Shown: piece by piece, positions 24,135 through 37,800 of the stretch
Layout of the letters: each line of letters opens with the position of its first letter
Position numbering within the stretch: the first letter of the stretch is position 1
Source: Dryas octopetala
Taxonomy: Eukaryota; Streptophyta; Magnoliopsida; Rosales; Rosaceae
Length of the DNA stretch: 64,000 nucleotides
Assembly: GCA_963921425.1 (NCBI GenBank)
Contig: OY992836.1
Coordinates: forward strand, 11,129,304 to 11,193,303
Direction: 5' to 3'
Notes under the pieces: generated by a model
What the model saw: the letters and a program-made list of their open reading frames with translations, nothing else
Told to the model about the DNA's origin: nothing
Databases searched by the model: none
Made by a program: the position numbers and the translations under genes

Positions 24135-26291
24135 TTTTATTCGCACAAATAACTGTCTACAAACTGCATAGATAATAAGGAAAATTAACCATAAGAGTAA
24201 AAACGAGGGAGCAATTGTCTACAAATTAACTTTTGTACAGACAATTCCATCTCTGAGTATATAAACACATACATCTCTTAAACCAACATAATGAAAAAAA
24301 GTAATTGAATTAGAGTCATGAAGAGCATAAATTAATTTGGATCTCCTCCAATTTCATACTTTGCACATTTGTAAAAGAAAAACGAAAGAGATAAGTGCAA
24401 ATAAAAATATGAGTCTGAAAATCGCTATCTGAAAAAAACTAAATAATGAAAGCTGAGAAGCCAACCTATGCCATTAGAAGCCTATTAATTAGGTAGATAA
24501 GTGTTAAAATTGTTAGTGAGTCAAATCCAGCCACCCCAAAAACCGGCAAAACTAAAATATATCAAAAGGCTGCTGTACCACCTAAAGCCAAGGATCATAT
24601 CTATCAAAATAATTGAAGTATATAGAACCATCAACCATATGTTTGATATGTGATGATCGATTAAATATTTGATTTGAACTATCAGGAGATCGATAGAACC
24701 ATTTCAAGTAGATTTGCATTATTAACGTAGTTCAGCAGTCAGCAGTCAGCTCCAGAAAGCTTATAGAGAGCAATTGTTTTGGCATTAACTAGATTGACTT
24801 CTACCAATTACGAAAACATTGTGTCTATTAATTGGTTAGAGAAATGGACATTAATTATTGTAAATAGATTTCTGGTGTTTCAGAGTTGGCAATTATGCAT
24901 GTCATGCATACACATTTTAATCAAGTTAATGTGGTGGGTTTTAAGACTTGTAATCTTTTTTTAAAACTCTTTTAAAAAATTTTAAAATAATAAGTATGAC
25001 AAAAAAGAATACGCATGCATGTAAGAAATAAAACACTAAAATGAACAAACAAAACGCAGATTTTTGTGGTTTCATTAATAGTTATCCATGTAGCTAGGGA
25101 GGGAGACGATAAACAAATTAATCTAATATAGTAAATTAGTAATATATGACGGAGAGTTGAGCCAAAATTCAAATGTATAAGGTTGGTTCAATGAAATGAG
25201 GCTTAATTAAGGTGAAAAACTGAAAATCACATACCACATTTTTGTTTTTGGAAGTGATCAACTTTCAGTGCAAGAGAAACTACCTAACCATATCAAAGCT
25301 GTTTGCTTAATGCAAAGATATGAGTTCAATTCATGTTCTTGCAACAAGCATATATATCAAATTCTCTTTGCCAAATGCTCATACATACATATGTACCTTT
25401 TATGTGGTAACTAAGACTCCAAATTCATTACTAGCTACCAAATCCAATTAATTATCATATATATATTTATATATTACAATATGATGAAATGAATAAGTTA
25501 GAACATTTAACTTGAAACCAATTAATTTAAGATAACATTTTACATTTCTGATATGTCTTTGATACCGTTAAAAAAGTATAAAGATCTAACGCCCACAATT
25601 AATTAGCAATGCATGAAAATGCTCATTACATAATATTGTAAGATAAAATTTCACATTCCCAATGTGGGATGTTCTCGACAAAATGAAATCGTCAAGTGAA
25701 TGAATATATCATATTTCAAACCGAGCAAATTCAATAGATCTCTATCTCTCCCCATTACTGGCAGCAAATAATTTTTCTTTTCTCTGGACAAAATCGCATC
25801 CTTAATAAATGGTTGGAAAAAAAAAGGAATTTAATTAATAGTTTTTGCGCCCTTGTAACTTTCATTTGTTTTCCTATTCCTGCAAAATGATAAAAAAAAT
25901 TAATGCAGCCTCTCATAATGTATAGAGTCTATAGACCAATTATTATTCATAGAGGAGCACACGTGAAATGTCAACAATCTGATGGCCCAAAATTATTGGA
26001 TATAGCCCAAGAGGTTGTGAGTCTTGTGACCCATCAAAACCTTCTATTCGATATGTTGAAAAGGACCATGATACTGTGTTGGCTTTTCTCAAGCAGATGC
26101 TTTCCAATAATTGTCAGTTAGCTTATATATATAAATACATTATTACTCAATTTCTTAATAATTTACATGGTGTTAGAGAGCCTTGGTTATAGAAAGCCTT
26201 GAATTTGAACTCAGATTTTTATTCTCACTTATTTGTTGGTTTTTTATACATTTTATTTTATAAGACTACACGTAAAAGATTGAGAGTGTTT
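24135..26291. other. AT-rich intergenic DNA, no gene seen
   Basis: No coding region is supported over this 2.2 kb. TGGTGTTAGAGAGCC at about 26168 looks a little like a copia primer site, but no LTR precedes it and no Gag follows. Confidence 0.5.
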
Positions 26292-26480
26292 CAGTAATGC
26301 TACACTTACCACATTTTTATACCACAATTTCATACCATCTTACATGATATTCATATATTAGACACTAAAAATTAAAAATTAAAACCTAAAAAAGAAAAAA
26401 AAAATACCCTTCTAGTAAAATAATGACACATCAAGTGAGATACAAATGTGAGAAAAAAAATATAGTAAAACTAGCATTAT
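26292..26480. mobile_element. Small MITE, same family as 46961-47160
   Basis: The left end CAGTAATGCTACACTTACCA runs on into CATTTTTATACCACAATTTC and CATACCATCTTACATG. The opposite end reads inward as AATAATGCTAGTTTTACTAT. The left arm is close to that of the MITE at 46961-47160. Target duplication is not convincing here and the right arm has decayed. Confidence 0.7.
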
Positions 26481-27150
26481 TGTTTTTATTGTCATTCTAT
26501 TTCCTAACCGATTTAGCCATTTTTATATTTTTTGTCTTTAATCTTTTCTCCAATTGAATGCACTTTTTTTCGGGTGAGGCTGAATTCACTTCTTCATTCC
26601 CATAAAATTTCATTTTCAAGCTAGATTGAAAGTAGGTCATAATTGCAGCTTGAATGCGTGAGGGTGACACCAGTACTGGTGCACTGTATACTGAAAATTA
26701 ATTAAGATATCAACTTTTTAATCTTGATCATCTTGTGAAGTGAGTAATATATGTGGTTTGTTTCTAAGTGATTAGATTGATAGCTCCTTTACGAAAACGA
26801 TCATCCATAGTTGTGGGGAAACATGCACACGTTTGGAACTTAATTATTCAAATCTAGGACTTGAGATTTGAGACCATACCCATGTGAAGTTAATTTCAAG
26901 GTCTCAAACTAGGGTAAGGATATTCTTACATTAATCCATGGTGCATTCACAAGCAGCATTTCTAATACATAATTACTTTTGTGTTAAATGACAAAGTAGG
27001 ATGAGGTGATGTGATCAATGGTAGAACTACAGACTACAGAGAGTCTATTAATTTTAAGAAAATTACTACTAATATTAGACTTCGAAAGAAATTTTAATGC
27101 ATGAACAATAAAATTGTGTACTAGTTGTACAAATGTGTGGAAGAATCTTA
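26481..27150. other. AT-rich intergenic DNA, no gene seen
   Basis: No coding region, repeat or regulatory feature stands out in this stretch between two MITEs. Confidence 0.5.
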
Positions 27151-27159
27151 ATCAACTAT

Positions 27160-27750
27160 AAGAAAATTATAGATTTAGTCCACTTATTTTGTAACTAGTT
27201 TAATTTTGGTTCACGATTTTTTTTAAGTTCTGTTTTAGTCAACTAATTATTTCACTTGTTCAATAAATGTTCAGTTTATTTTCTCAAATTTGGTATGTAT
27301 TTTACCCATCAATTCTTATCCAAATTCAGCAAACATATACTTGTTTTAAAACTGTGTATCTCCTCTTTACAACTATATAAAGATCATTCAAATCGGAGTT
27401 CTGAAACTCAAGATAATTAACTTCAAAGTAGGATACCTGAAACAACTAATTTTTTCCATAAAATTTTCAGATTTTTCAAACTTTACCCAACTTATATTCT
27501 TTTCGATTCTAATTCCAAATTGGAATTAGGAATGACTAAGAAATGATGAAATACAACTTATACTTCAATTATAATTGACAAAAACACAACAAAAATGATT
27601 TAAAATCATAAAAACCTCAAAACTAAAATTTCGAACTGGACATTTATTGAACAAGTGAAACAATTAATGAACCAAAATAAAACTTAAAAAAGATCGTTGA
27701 TCAAAATTAAACTAAATATAAAATAAATAAATCAAATCTGTAATTTTCTC
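27160..27750. mobile_element. 591-bp long-TIR MITE, Mutator type
   Basis: The left arm (AGAAAATTATAGATTT, TAGTTTAATTTTGGTTCACGA, TTTCACTTGTTCAATAAATG) is mirrored by the right arm read inward (GAGAAAATTACAGATTT, TAGTTTAATTTTGATCAACGA, TTTCACTTGTTCAATAAATG). Near-identical 9-bp flanks ATCAACTAT (27151-27159) and ATTAACTAT (27751-27759) fit a Mutator-class duplication with one later change. No coding capacity. Confidence 0.8.
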
Positions 27751-28210
27751 ATTAACTATCAAATCATTTGCTAATTTTCCTTCACACAAAAATTCTCTAT
27801 TATGGGATGCATGAGAAATGCGGATCATTATGCAGGATGTAAGAGAATCTTTGAATGCTCATGGCAAGTATGAGCATTCCGATTAGAGAAAACAACTTTC
27901 TCTGTTAGTCCAAGTTTAGCCTCACACTGCCTATCAACACTGGCAGATCCACATGTAATTGTGAGGGATTGATCACATGAAGCTACTTTTTCTTCCTTCA
28001 AATTAGGTTCTTACCGTTAATCTTTTTAAAAATATATATATACATACAGCAAAAGTTTTTGTTAAAATGCGTCAAAAAAACTGTTCCTAAAAACAAATTA
28101 AAAACAATTTAATTTCAGTTCAATACTTCAATTAAAAATTAGAGAAAACTTAATCTTAAAAAAAAAATTTCCTAAATTCTCCAGTGCATACCAATACAAT
28201 TTTGTTTAGG

Positions 28211-28854
28211 CATAAATTCAATTTAGACACATAACTATATATGTCACTTTAACGGGGTCCATGAATTTTAAAATATTTTAAATATATACACGACCTACTA
28301 TCTAAATTGAAAAATGAACTTCTGTTCATTGATTCGTTAAGAGATCAATTAAATGTCAGCTTGGCTTTTGCTGACCGGGATTACTAGGCGACGTAGAGTC
28401 ATCTAAGCAAACATTTCCCGCCAAATGAGCGACACGGCGACACCTGTCCACCTAACCCCTGACACAGGCTCACGAACCCATCATCTATTTCTCGCTCGTC
28501 AAACACAGGTGAGGGATTATATTCGAATTTGGGGGAAAACGTGATGCTTTTGAGAGACTAAATGATCAGGAGAACGTTCGACAAGCAAGAAAAATGTGTT
28601 GGGTGTGTGAGCCTGTTTCAGGTAGACACGTGTCGCTTATTTGGCGGGAAAGGTATGCTGAGTTGGCGTCACTTCCCCAATTAATCTCCGTCAGCAAAAA
28701 CCAAGTTGGCATTTAACTGATCTCTCAATAAATCGATAGACAGAAGTCCATTTTTCAATTTAGATAATAAATCGAGTGTATATTTGAAATATTTTTGAGT
28801 TTATGGATCTCGTTGAAATGACATATATAGTTATGTGCCTAAATTGAATTTATG
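28211..28854. mobile_element. 644-bp foldback element with GC-rich centre
   Basis: Outer arms CATAAATTCAATTTAGACAC and, read inward from the right, CATAAATTCAATTTAGGCAC are inverted copies. The mirror continues for about 280 bp per side through TAACTATATATGTCA, CATTTTTCAATTTAGATA-type, TTAAATGTCAGCTTGGCTTTTGCTGAC-type and TTTCCCGCCAAAT blocks. The centre is GC-richer than its surroundings. Flanking duplications are not resolved because the right flank is a T run. A Mutator-type MITE is likely. Confidence 0.75.
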
Positions 28855-30735
28855 TTTTTTTTTTTATGAACAAATCAAATTGGGATTTGAGATCTCCTTA
28901 AATCTTGTACTTCAAAATAAGAGTAAATTATAACAAAGCAGGTGACTCTTATTTGAGGAATAAAAATAGCAACTTATCTCCATTTTATTCCTCTAATATA
29001 ATTATATAATACACGTGATTAAATTTAACTAAAAAATAAATAAATAAAATATTAATTAATAAACTTAAATGATAGAAAGTTCATGGACTATATAAAATTT
29101 ATAAAACAAATTCAAAGAAATGAGCTAGCCACTCCTCGAGAAGAAAAAAACAAAGTAATTATCAAAGTAAAGTTGATCATTGCTATAATTCTCTATCAAA
29201 ATAATGCAAGGAGCTGCCCCGCCGGTTTAAAGTGTCTGCTTTCATATTTGGCAGATTTGGAATTAATTTCTATATAGACCACTCGTTCCTCCTGACACAA
29301 CCTGAGAACCTCATAACTATGTTTTCTCATCATGAGCATTAAAATTCTATAAAATAATTAAATATTAGTTCTTTTTTTTTTGGCCAAGGAATTAAATAGT
29401 TCTGATGAATGGAGTTTATGCTATTTTCAGGAGTGGTGTAAGTTGGGACTCCATCCTTAATTAAGTGAAGGATGAACCTAAACAAATGTTAATATCAATA
29501 AATGGGTTCATGGTGATCAAATGAGAAGATGAAGTCATGAAGATGGCCCTGTAAGTTGAGGATGTGGAATTGGGCTGAATTGCATCAATCCCTTAATTCC
29601 TTATTCGACTCCTGCTTTGTAATATTTCTCTTTTCAATGCAAGTTTTATTATTGACAAAAAAGAAATTCATATGATATGTGTATACATTATTACTCTCAT
29701 AAGAAATAGTCACATAATTAATATGTAAAAAAATATTATGAAAGTATGGGTATATACACTCATTACATAAAAGTCTTTTTCATTAATGTCAAGAAACAAA
29801 TCAAAAGATCGGTCAAAAACTAAGTTCAATTGAAAAAAAACCCTAAAATTCTTACCAAAAAAGAAAAAGAAAAAGAACCTAAAATAATAGCTTTGTGGCA
29901 AGAATAATTATTATATAGTGTGTAATTGTCTTTTTAGAATTTAGGATGATTTTAACTCTTAAACTTTAATTAGAGAGCCAAACTACAAATCCTAAACAAT
30001 GAATGAGTGTCTAAACTTTTTACTTGTTGATCGATCCGATGGTTCTTTTCCAACATATTCAGGCTCTGGAAAGTGGAAACCATGTAATCTTATTTAGAAG
30101 AAAAAAATAAATTCAAAATAAGATTACTTTTTGGACGTAGGAGGACTCATACAAATATACAATCCGTGCACTGCAAGGAGAAAACTAGAAAAGTGATTTG
30201 TTTGACTTGTATCATCACAGTTCTCAATCACTCGTGGGCCTTGGGTCCCACATCCACAATTTTCAATAATATTCTGACACCAAATATAATCCCGAACCCA
30301 ACAAAGCTGTGATTGGTGTTGGACTAGCCACGTGTCAATAAAATCTCTACGATCCTCATTGTATGCAATTCTGCCAATTGTCCATTTTCCACATGTAATA
30401 GAAGGGTGCAAATTGTGCAACCGACTGCTGCCACATATAATTCCAATGGTAGGTAGTTAGGTAATTAATTCTATACTTATTATAAGAGTTCAATTTTTTC
30501 TTATTTTCTTTTTTATTTTCAGGCCGGTCCTCATCTAAACTGAGCAAAGTTTGTGCCTTAATCTCCATTTTGAGCAAAGGCTCATTTAAAACAAACATTT
30601 TTTGTCAATACACTATATCATAGAAATACCTTATGTCATACATTCAATTAAAGTAAAAAATTATACTTTAATAAGAGAAAAATAAACTATAATATTTAAT
30701 ATTTAATGATATAAAAAATTTATTTGTATCACATA
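28855..30735. other. AT-rich intergenic DNA, no gene seen
   Basis: No gene is supported. CAGGCCGGTCCTCATC at about 30521 looks like a hAT terminus, but no partner end was found. The target site of the gypsy element ends this stretch. Confidence 0.5.
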
Positions 30736-30740
30736 ATTCA

Positions 30741-31803
30741 TGTTTGTGGGAAAATCCACATCAATCCGAACAGCCAGTCACAGCTCGACACGTGGCTGGT
30801 CAAACATCCACCTCGGAGTCAATTCTCAGTGGTCAAACTTTGACTTCCACGTCATCACTGATCAGCACTTCCTCTACCAGCTCAGACCGGATCTCCACAC
30901 CGCCCCTCCTTGTTCGGTCCGAGCCGAACCGATGATCTTCCATGGGATCGAGTGTCCATCTTCCCACGATCATCCCGGCTCGGCTCGGCTCGGCACAAGA
31001 GATGGCTTCCTTCCGAGTTCTGGCGTCGACCAGTTGGGGCTCGGAAAGACTCCAATCTATGGACCGGCTCGGCCTGGAATCCCATGTCCGATCCGACCAC
31101 ATATGGACTTCGTGTCTTCGCATGGGAACATGTGTTCGTGTCGGCTCGGCTCGGCTCTCCGCCGCCATTCCCAGGAAGATCACGCCAGGATGTACAACCA
31201 CACTTAAATGCACCTGACACATTCTTCTGACAGATAGAATATCAGGCCTGCATTCATGAATGTTGGAGCAGTCTATCTGAACCCTCCAACCTTGCATTTA
31301 ATGGAGCATTCAATGCAGCATTGAATGCTGAGGAAGCAAGCAGCTGAGCATGCAACTAGGTCTGACCAGGTGCGTGGGTCTCTGGCAACCATTCATTCAC
31401 ATGCAGGTATCTTACTCATTAAGGTTTCCTTTGCTTATATATACCAAGTCATATGTGCAAAATGAGGCATCTAGTAAGCTACTGACATACAAGAAAAACA
31501 CTTGCATTCTCATCCACAAAAGAGCCTACCCAACTTGTTGAGAATAACCCAGAACATTTGCCTTGTTCTTCCCATTCTCCCAAGTTCTTCCTTTGTTCTT
31601 CCTTACCCACCATCAAACATCACCACTGATTTCATCATCGGAGTGTGTTTGGCTGGCACCACACCGGTCCATCTCCTTTGATCTTGTTTTTGTCTGCAGG
31701 AAGATCTCAACCAGTATCCACTTCATCATCCAGCGAAGCACCTGATCAGCCAGATCATCTTATCTAAGTTGTTGCATCTACCCTACGAGAATTTGCATCA
31801 ACA
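30741..31803 (+). repeat. Gypsy 5' LTR (1063 bp)
   Basis: It starts TGTTTGTGGGAAAATCCAC and ends TTTGCATCAACA. It contains a (CGGCT)n-like GGCTCGGCTCGGCTCGG run near 30979 and another near 31142, a TATA box at 31436-31443, and a CT-rich region after it. The offset to the 3' LTR is exactly 11,151 bp throughout, so there are no indels between the two. Confidence 0.97.
31436..31443 (+). promoter_or_regulatory. LTR TATA box
   Basis: TATATATA occurs within GCTTATATATACCAAG in the 5' LTR. The downstream part of the LTR would be the R-U5 region of the genomic RNA. The same site is at 42587-42594 in the 3' LTR, where it could drive transcription into flanking DNA. Confidence 0.6.
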
Positions 31804-31806
31804 GAT

Positions 31807-31822
31807 TGGCGCCGTCTGTGGG
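31807..31822 (+). promoter_or_regulatory. Gypsy primer binding site
   Basis: TGGCGCCGTCTGTGGG begins 3 bp after the LTR. TGGCGCC pairs with tRNAs ending GGCGCCA, as in many plant gypsy elements. The exact primer tRNA is not determined here. Confidence 0.85.
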
Positions 31823-31887
31823 AAGATCGACTTCAGCCGTTGTGCTCATCACTGCAAGCGCTGAGCTCTTCCTTCAAACAAGTCATC

Positions 31888-34800
31888 ATGGCTACCGTCT
31901 ATCGGGACACCAGTTCTTCTTCAGGGGCGTCTCAGAATGATGAACAACATCAGCCTGAGACACCTGAGAAAACGAGGGGAGCACAACTCCCCAGAACACC
32001 AAAGTCCAAAGGCTCCTCCAAAATCCGAGCCGCTCACAAACTCCTTAAGGAGAGTCAGCGACACCTGGCCGCTGAGAATGCACTCCTGAAGCAGAATAAC
32101 GAGCTGCTCGCAAAACAGGCCGAGCTGGCCGGGGAACTTGCACGCCATCGTGCTCAGTTCGAGAACAGTGGGGGATCGGGTTTCCGATCGCGCCGGACCC
32201 GAACCGAGCAGGAGGTCCTTTCACCGTCTCCTTCTCGGCAAAGCATTCCTGCCGAGCCGAACGACCAGACCGATCGGCAGGATTCTGATTACGTCTTCCC
32301 GGGCTTCGGAGACATGCCCCCGGCCGAACAGGCCGAATGCCTGAACGCCCACCGTCTTCTTCAGCAAAAACAGGCGGCTTTCGGGAAGCATGCCCCCAGG
32401 AACTCGGGCGGAAACCGTGCCGACCCGAATACAAACCGACGACCCCCGGCCCAATCAAGATTGGGGGCCAACAGTCCGGCCGGTTCAACTGAAACCAGGG
32501 GCCCGATTCGGAATAGACTCGGCCCTATCGCCAACCAGGATCCTTCCCCATCAGGAGCTCACTCGGGGAGGCGATCAGTGAGCGACCGACTGGGATCTAC
32601 CATGATCATGTCCGATCGGCAACCGGCGAGCGAAAGGCTCACTCGTCAGCCGGTGAGTGAGAGACTCGGCAACCAGGCCGAGTGCTCAGGGGAGAATGTG
32701 GCCGAGCCGACCCCACCCAATGTGGAAAATCTTGTTCGGACTTTGGTCCAGGACCAAATCCGAAGCGTCCACGATCGGCTCGGACATGTCGAGGTCTCCA
32801 GGGGGTACACTGGTAGGGCCGACCACGGAGAGGAACTCCCCCTCCCGTACACCAGCAGAATTATGGATGCTGAGGTCTCTCGTGACACCAAGCCCCCCAA
32901 GATGGACCAGTATGACGGGACCAAGGATCCCTACGACCATCTTGACAGCTTCAGATACGCCATGGAGGCCCGCCAGGCATCTGAAGCCACGAAGTGCAGA
33001 ATCTTCCCTTCGACCTTGAAGGGCTCGGCTCGGAGTTGGTTCCGAACCCTCCAACCGAACTCCATCGACTCTTTCCCCGACCTCCGGAGGGCCTTCCTGG
33101 CGAGATATCGGGTTGTATCCGAACGACTCTACAACTTGAACGATATGTCGCTCATCAAACAGCAGGAAGGGGAGAGCCTCAAGGCCTATCTAATCCGCTT
33201 CAACATCGAATACACGAAGTGCGACGATTGCGACGATAGGTCAGCTAAGAATGCCCTCATGCAGGGTCTGCGCGCCGGGGGACTCCGCTCCCACCTAATG
33301 AGGAATCCTCCCTACACTTACGATGAGCTTTCTGCCGAAGCCACTAAATGGGCGCGGGCTGAGGAGTGGGATGCCCAGGTGGAGGCCCTGAATCCCAGGC
33401 CGACCTCGGCCAAGAGGAAGGAGGGAGAGGTCGCAAGTCCCAAACCCCAGGTCCAACCCAAGAAGACCAGGACCGAGGAGCCACGCCAACTTCTGGGCAA
33501 GGGACCCAAGTTTGTCCAGTACACGGAGTATACTCCCCTCAACGCCGGTCTGGAGACAATTTACTCCGAGGTCAAGGATCAACTCCCAGTCGCAAGGGAG
33601 ATCAAGGGACCACCCCCGGACAAAATCAAGGAGGGCGTCTTCTGCAAATACCATTCCAATCACGGCCACGTCACGGGTGATTGCTACGCCCTCCGCGACG
33701 GGATTGAGACTCTTGCCCGGGCGGGTAAGATCAATCAATTCCTGGCCGGTGGGCCTAGGGTACCCAAGGCCGCGCCGAAGAAGCCCACCAACACCATCGA
33801 GGTCCAGGATGCTGCCATCGGATCAATCGGCGGGGGACCGACCTTCGTGGGAAGCTCTAACCGATCCCAGAAGGAGTATGTCAGACAGGCGGCTCAAGCT
33901 CACGAGTCCCTGTCGATCCAGGCAGATCAGCCCAACACTTCAAAAAGACAGCGGAAGGACTGGGCGCCGGTCACCTTTGAGCCGAACGAGGCAAACGAGA
34001 TCATCTTCCCCCACTATGATCCGGTCGTCATAGTGACTGAGGTGGCCGGAACAACCGTCGCGCGTTCCTTCGTCGATGGAGGGAGCTCAGTCAACATCCT
34101 CTACCACTCTGCGTTCGCGCAGATGGGCATCGGCGAGGATAAGCTGGAGACCGATACACCTGCCTTGGTCGGGTTCGGGGGAGAAGTGGTTCAACCCCTC
34201 GGACACATCTACCTTCCCCTTTCGCTCGGGAAGGGGCCGATCAAGAAGACCTGCATGACGTACTTCATTGTCGTCAAGCGGCCGTCAGCCTACAACATCA
34301 TTCTGGGCAGACCGGCTCTGGTCGACCTTGACTGCATCGTCCATTACGCCAACCTCCTCATCAAATGTCCGGTGGGCGACGACTGCATTGTCATTCAGGG
34401 AGACCAGTGCTCGGCTCGGTCATGCTACGCCGCTTCGATCAAGCAGAAGGGTCAGCTGCCGAACTCGCAGGAGCTTGACTCCATCGCCGATTCGGGCAGG
34501 TGGCCGAGGGCGGAGACATTCGACTTCACTTCCGAGCCGAGCTCAGATTCTCGGCCCCTCCCCGCCGAGGCTTGGGAAGAAGTGCCGATCTCGGCCGAGA
34601 CACCGGATCGGCTCGTCCGAGTGGGGACTCAGATCAGCCCCGAGCAGCGCTCCGCCATAATTGACTTCCTCCGTGCCAACGCGGAAGTGTTCGCCTGGTC
34701 TTACGATGACATGCCAGGCATATCGTCTGACGTGATCACCCACAGGCTGAATACTGACCCGGGATGCAAACCGGTCCGTCAGAAGAGGAGGTCATACGAT

Positions 34801-37800
34801 CCGGTTCGATACGCCGCCATGGCTGAAGAGGTAACCAAGTTGCAAAACAACGGGTTCATCCGGGAGGTCAACTACCCCGACTGGCTCGCCAACGTGGTCA
34901 TGGTGAAAAAGAACAACGGGAAGTGGAGGATGTGCGTGGACTTCACCGATCTGAACAGGGCTTGTCCCAAGGATAGTTTTCCCTTGCCCAGAATAGATCA
35001 GCTCGTCGATGCAACAGCAGGACATCAGCTCCTCAGTTTCATGGACGCCTACTCTGGATACAACCAGATCCTGATGCACAAGTCCGACCAGGAAGGCACA
35101 TCTTTCATAACTGATCGCGGCATGTACTGCTACAAGGTCATGCCCTTCGGCCTCAAAAACGCCGGAGCCACCTATCAAAGGCTGGTCAACCACATGTTCC
35201 GTTCTTCCATCGGCAAATCCGTAGAGGTTTACGTGGATGACATGCTGGTCAAGAGCATCAAGGCGGACGATCACGTCAAGGACCTCTCAGACATGTTCGG
35301 AGTCCTGAAGGAGTATCAGATGCGGCTGAACCCAGCCAAATGTGTCTTTGGGGTTCGGTCAGGAAAGTTCCTGGGCTACCTGGTCAGCCAACGGGGGATT
35401 GAAGCCAATCCGGAGAAGATCCAGGCTTTGATCAACATGAAGCCCCCAAGGACACGCAAGGAAATCCAGAGTCTGACTGGAAGAGTTGCCGCCCTGAACC
35501 GGTTCATCTCAAAATCTACTGACCGGTGCCTCCCTTTCTTCAAAGCCTTAAGGGGAGCAGGGAAGAGCATAGAATGGACCCCCCAATGCGAGCAGGCCTT
35601 TCAAGATCTGAAAAGGCACATGGGGGAACCTCCCATCTTATCCAAACCAGAGGAAGGTGAAGAACTTTTTCTCTACCTCTCTGTCTCTGACTCGGCTCTC
35701 AGCTCAGTTCTAGTGAGAGAGGTCGGCGGTGTACAACACCCCGTCTTCTATACGAGCCGAGCCCTCGCCGATGCCGAGACCAGGTATCCAAAATTCGAGA
35801 AAATGGCTCTCGCCCTGGTTAGCTCGGCTCGGAAATTAAGGCCCTACTTCCAGGCTCATTCCATCGTTGTCTTGACGGACCAGCCGCTCAGACAAATCCT
35901 GGCAAAACCAGAGACTTCGGGTCGGCTCATCAAATGGTCAATCGAGCTCGGCGAGTTTGACATCATCTACCGTCCCAGGACGGCCATCGAAGGTCAGGCC
36001 ATGTCGGACTTCATCTGTGAGTCGACCACCTCGACGGAGGATCCACCACGCACCGACGCTATGACAACAGCAGCCGATCCGAACACAATCGGCGAACGCG
36101 GCCAGGTTGATCTCCTCACCTGGACCCTCTATGTGGACGGATCTTCCAACGCCATGGGAAGCGGAGCCGGGCTTGTTCTGATCTCCCCAGAACAAGTTGT
36201 GATGGAGTATGCTCTTCGCTTCAGATTTCAAGCATCAAACAATGAAGCAGAGTATGAGGCACTCATCGCCGGGCTCAGATTGGCAAAGGAGCTCGGCGCG
36301 ACCAAACTAAACATCTTCAGCGACTCTCAGCTAATCGTCAATCAGATTCTGGGAGAGTATGAGACTCGAGAGCCCAGCATGACTGCTTACCTCGAGAAGA
36401 CTCGTCTGCTACTTGGGAACTTCCACGAATACAAAATATCCCAAATCCCGAGGGCAGAAAATTGCAGGGCCGACGCCTTGGCACGCCTGGCCTCGGCCAC
36501 AGACACCGGATCCGCCAGGCATGTTCCAGTCGAAATCCTGGACAGACCTAGCACCGCCGAAACCGAGGCCGCAATTATGCAGACCGAGGCCGAGCCGAAA
36601 TGGATGACGCCGATCATCAGCTACTTGGTCTCCGGGATCCTTCCCCCGGAGAGGGATAAAGCACGTCTCATCAAAACGAGGTCGGCTCGGTTCAGCATGA
36701 TCGATGGTCAGCTCTACAAGAGGAGTTTCTCCCTGCCTTACTTACGGTGTGTCACTCCCCAAGAAGGTCAGGATGTGCTGAGAGAAATCCACGAGGGGAT
36801 ATGCGGAAACCACTCTGGAGGAAGAGCCCTCGCCTACAAGACGATCAGACAGGGTTACTTCTGGCCAACACTGAACAAGGACGCAGATCATCTGTCTCGC
36901 GCTTGTATCAAATGCCAGCAATTTGCCGCGGTTCCCCATCAACCTCCCCAGTTGCTGACCTCCATATCCAGCCCCTGGCCGTTCGCGCAGTGGGGACTCG
37001 ATCTGATCGGCCCTATGCCGAAGGCAAAAGGGCAAGTCACCATGGCAGTGGTAGCAGTCGACTACTTCACCAAATGGGCCGAGGCCGAGCCCCTAGCCAC
37101 AACCACAGCCGAACGGATGGAGACCTTCGTCTGGAAGAACATCATTTGCCGGTTCGGCATGCCGCACACCATCATTGCGGACAATGGCAAGCAGTTCGAC
37201 TGCAAGAAATTCAGGAGTTTTTGTTCACGTCTGAACATCAACTTGCGCTTCACCGCGCCTTACCATCCGCAGTCGAACGGACAGGTCGAGGCCATCAACA
37301 AGATCATCAAGAAAACCCTCAAGACTAAACTAGATAATGGTAAGGGAAATTGGCCTGAACTCCTGCCAGAGGTGCTTTGGTCTTATCGAACTTCCTATCG
37401 CAACTCGACGAAGGAAACACCCTATGCATTGGCGTTCGGAACTGACGCCGTCGTCCCGGTCGAAATGGGGACTCCTTCATTCCGGACCGGCACATACAAT
37501 CCCGAGACCAATGACACCGGACTTCGGCTCGGCCTGGACATGGTCGAGGAGAGGCGAACCGACGCCAATCTCTGCCGAGCCGCCTACCAACAGAGGGTAG
37601 CCAAGTACTACAATCAAAGGGTCAGACCCAGAAGCTTCGGATTGGGCAATCTCGTCATGAAAAAGAATCCCCTTGCCATCAAAGAGAGCTCATTCGATCC
37701 GAACTGGACCGGACCATACAGAATCACGGGCATAGTCAAGCCCGGCACTTACAACTTGGCCACTCTGGCTGGTAAGCCTCTCAAGCATAGCTGGAACGCT

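Noticed and set aside
26160-26200. TGGTGTTAGAGAGCC as a copia primer binding site
   Set aside because: There is no preceding LTR, no Gag after it, and mismatches to the usual TGGTATCAGAGC.
30521-30560. CAGGCCGGTCCTCATC as a hAT terminus
   Set aside because: No partner terminus or 8-bp duplication could be found on either side of the gypsy insertion.
30740-31297. Several 90-155-residue ORFs inside the gypsy LTRs on both strands
   Set aside because: They are identical in both LTRs, overlap in many frames and have no family motif. They follow from the GC-rich composition.
32045-37600. Many ORFs of 60-190 residues overlapping gag-pol
   Set aside because: They are shadow frames of the GC-rich polyprotein gene without conserved motifs.
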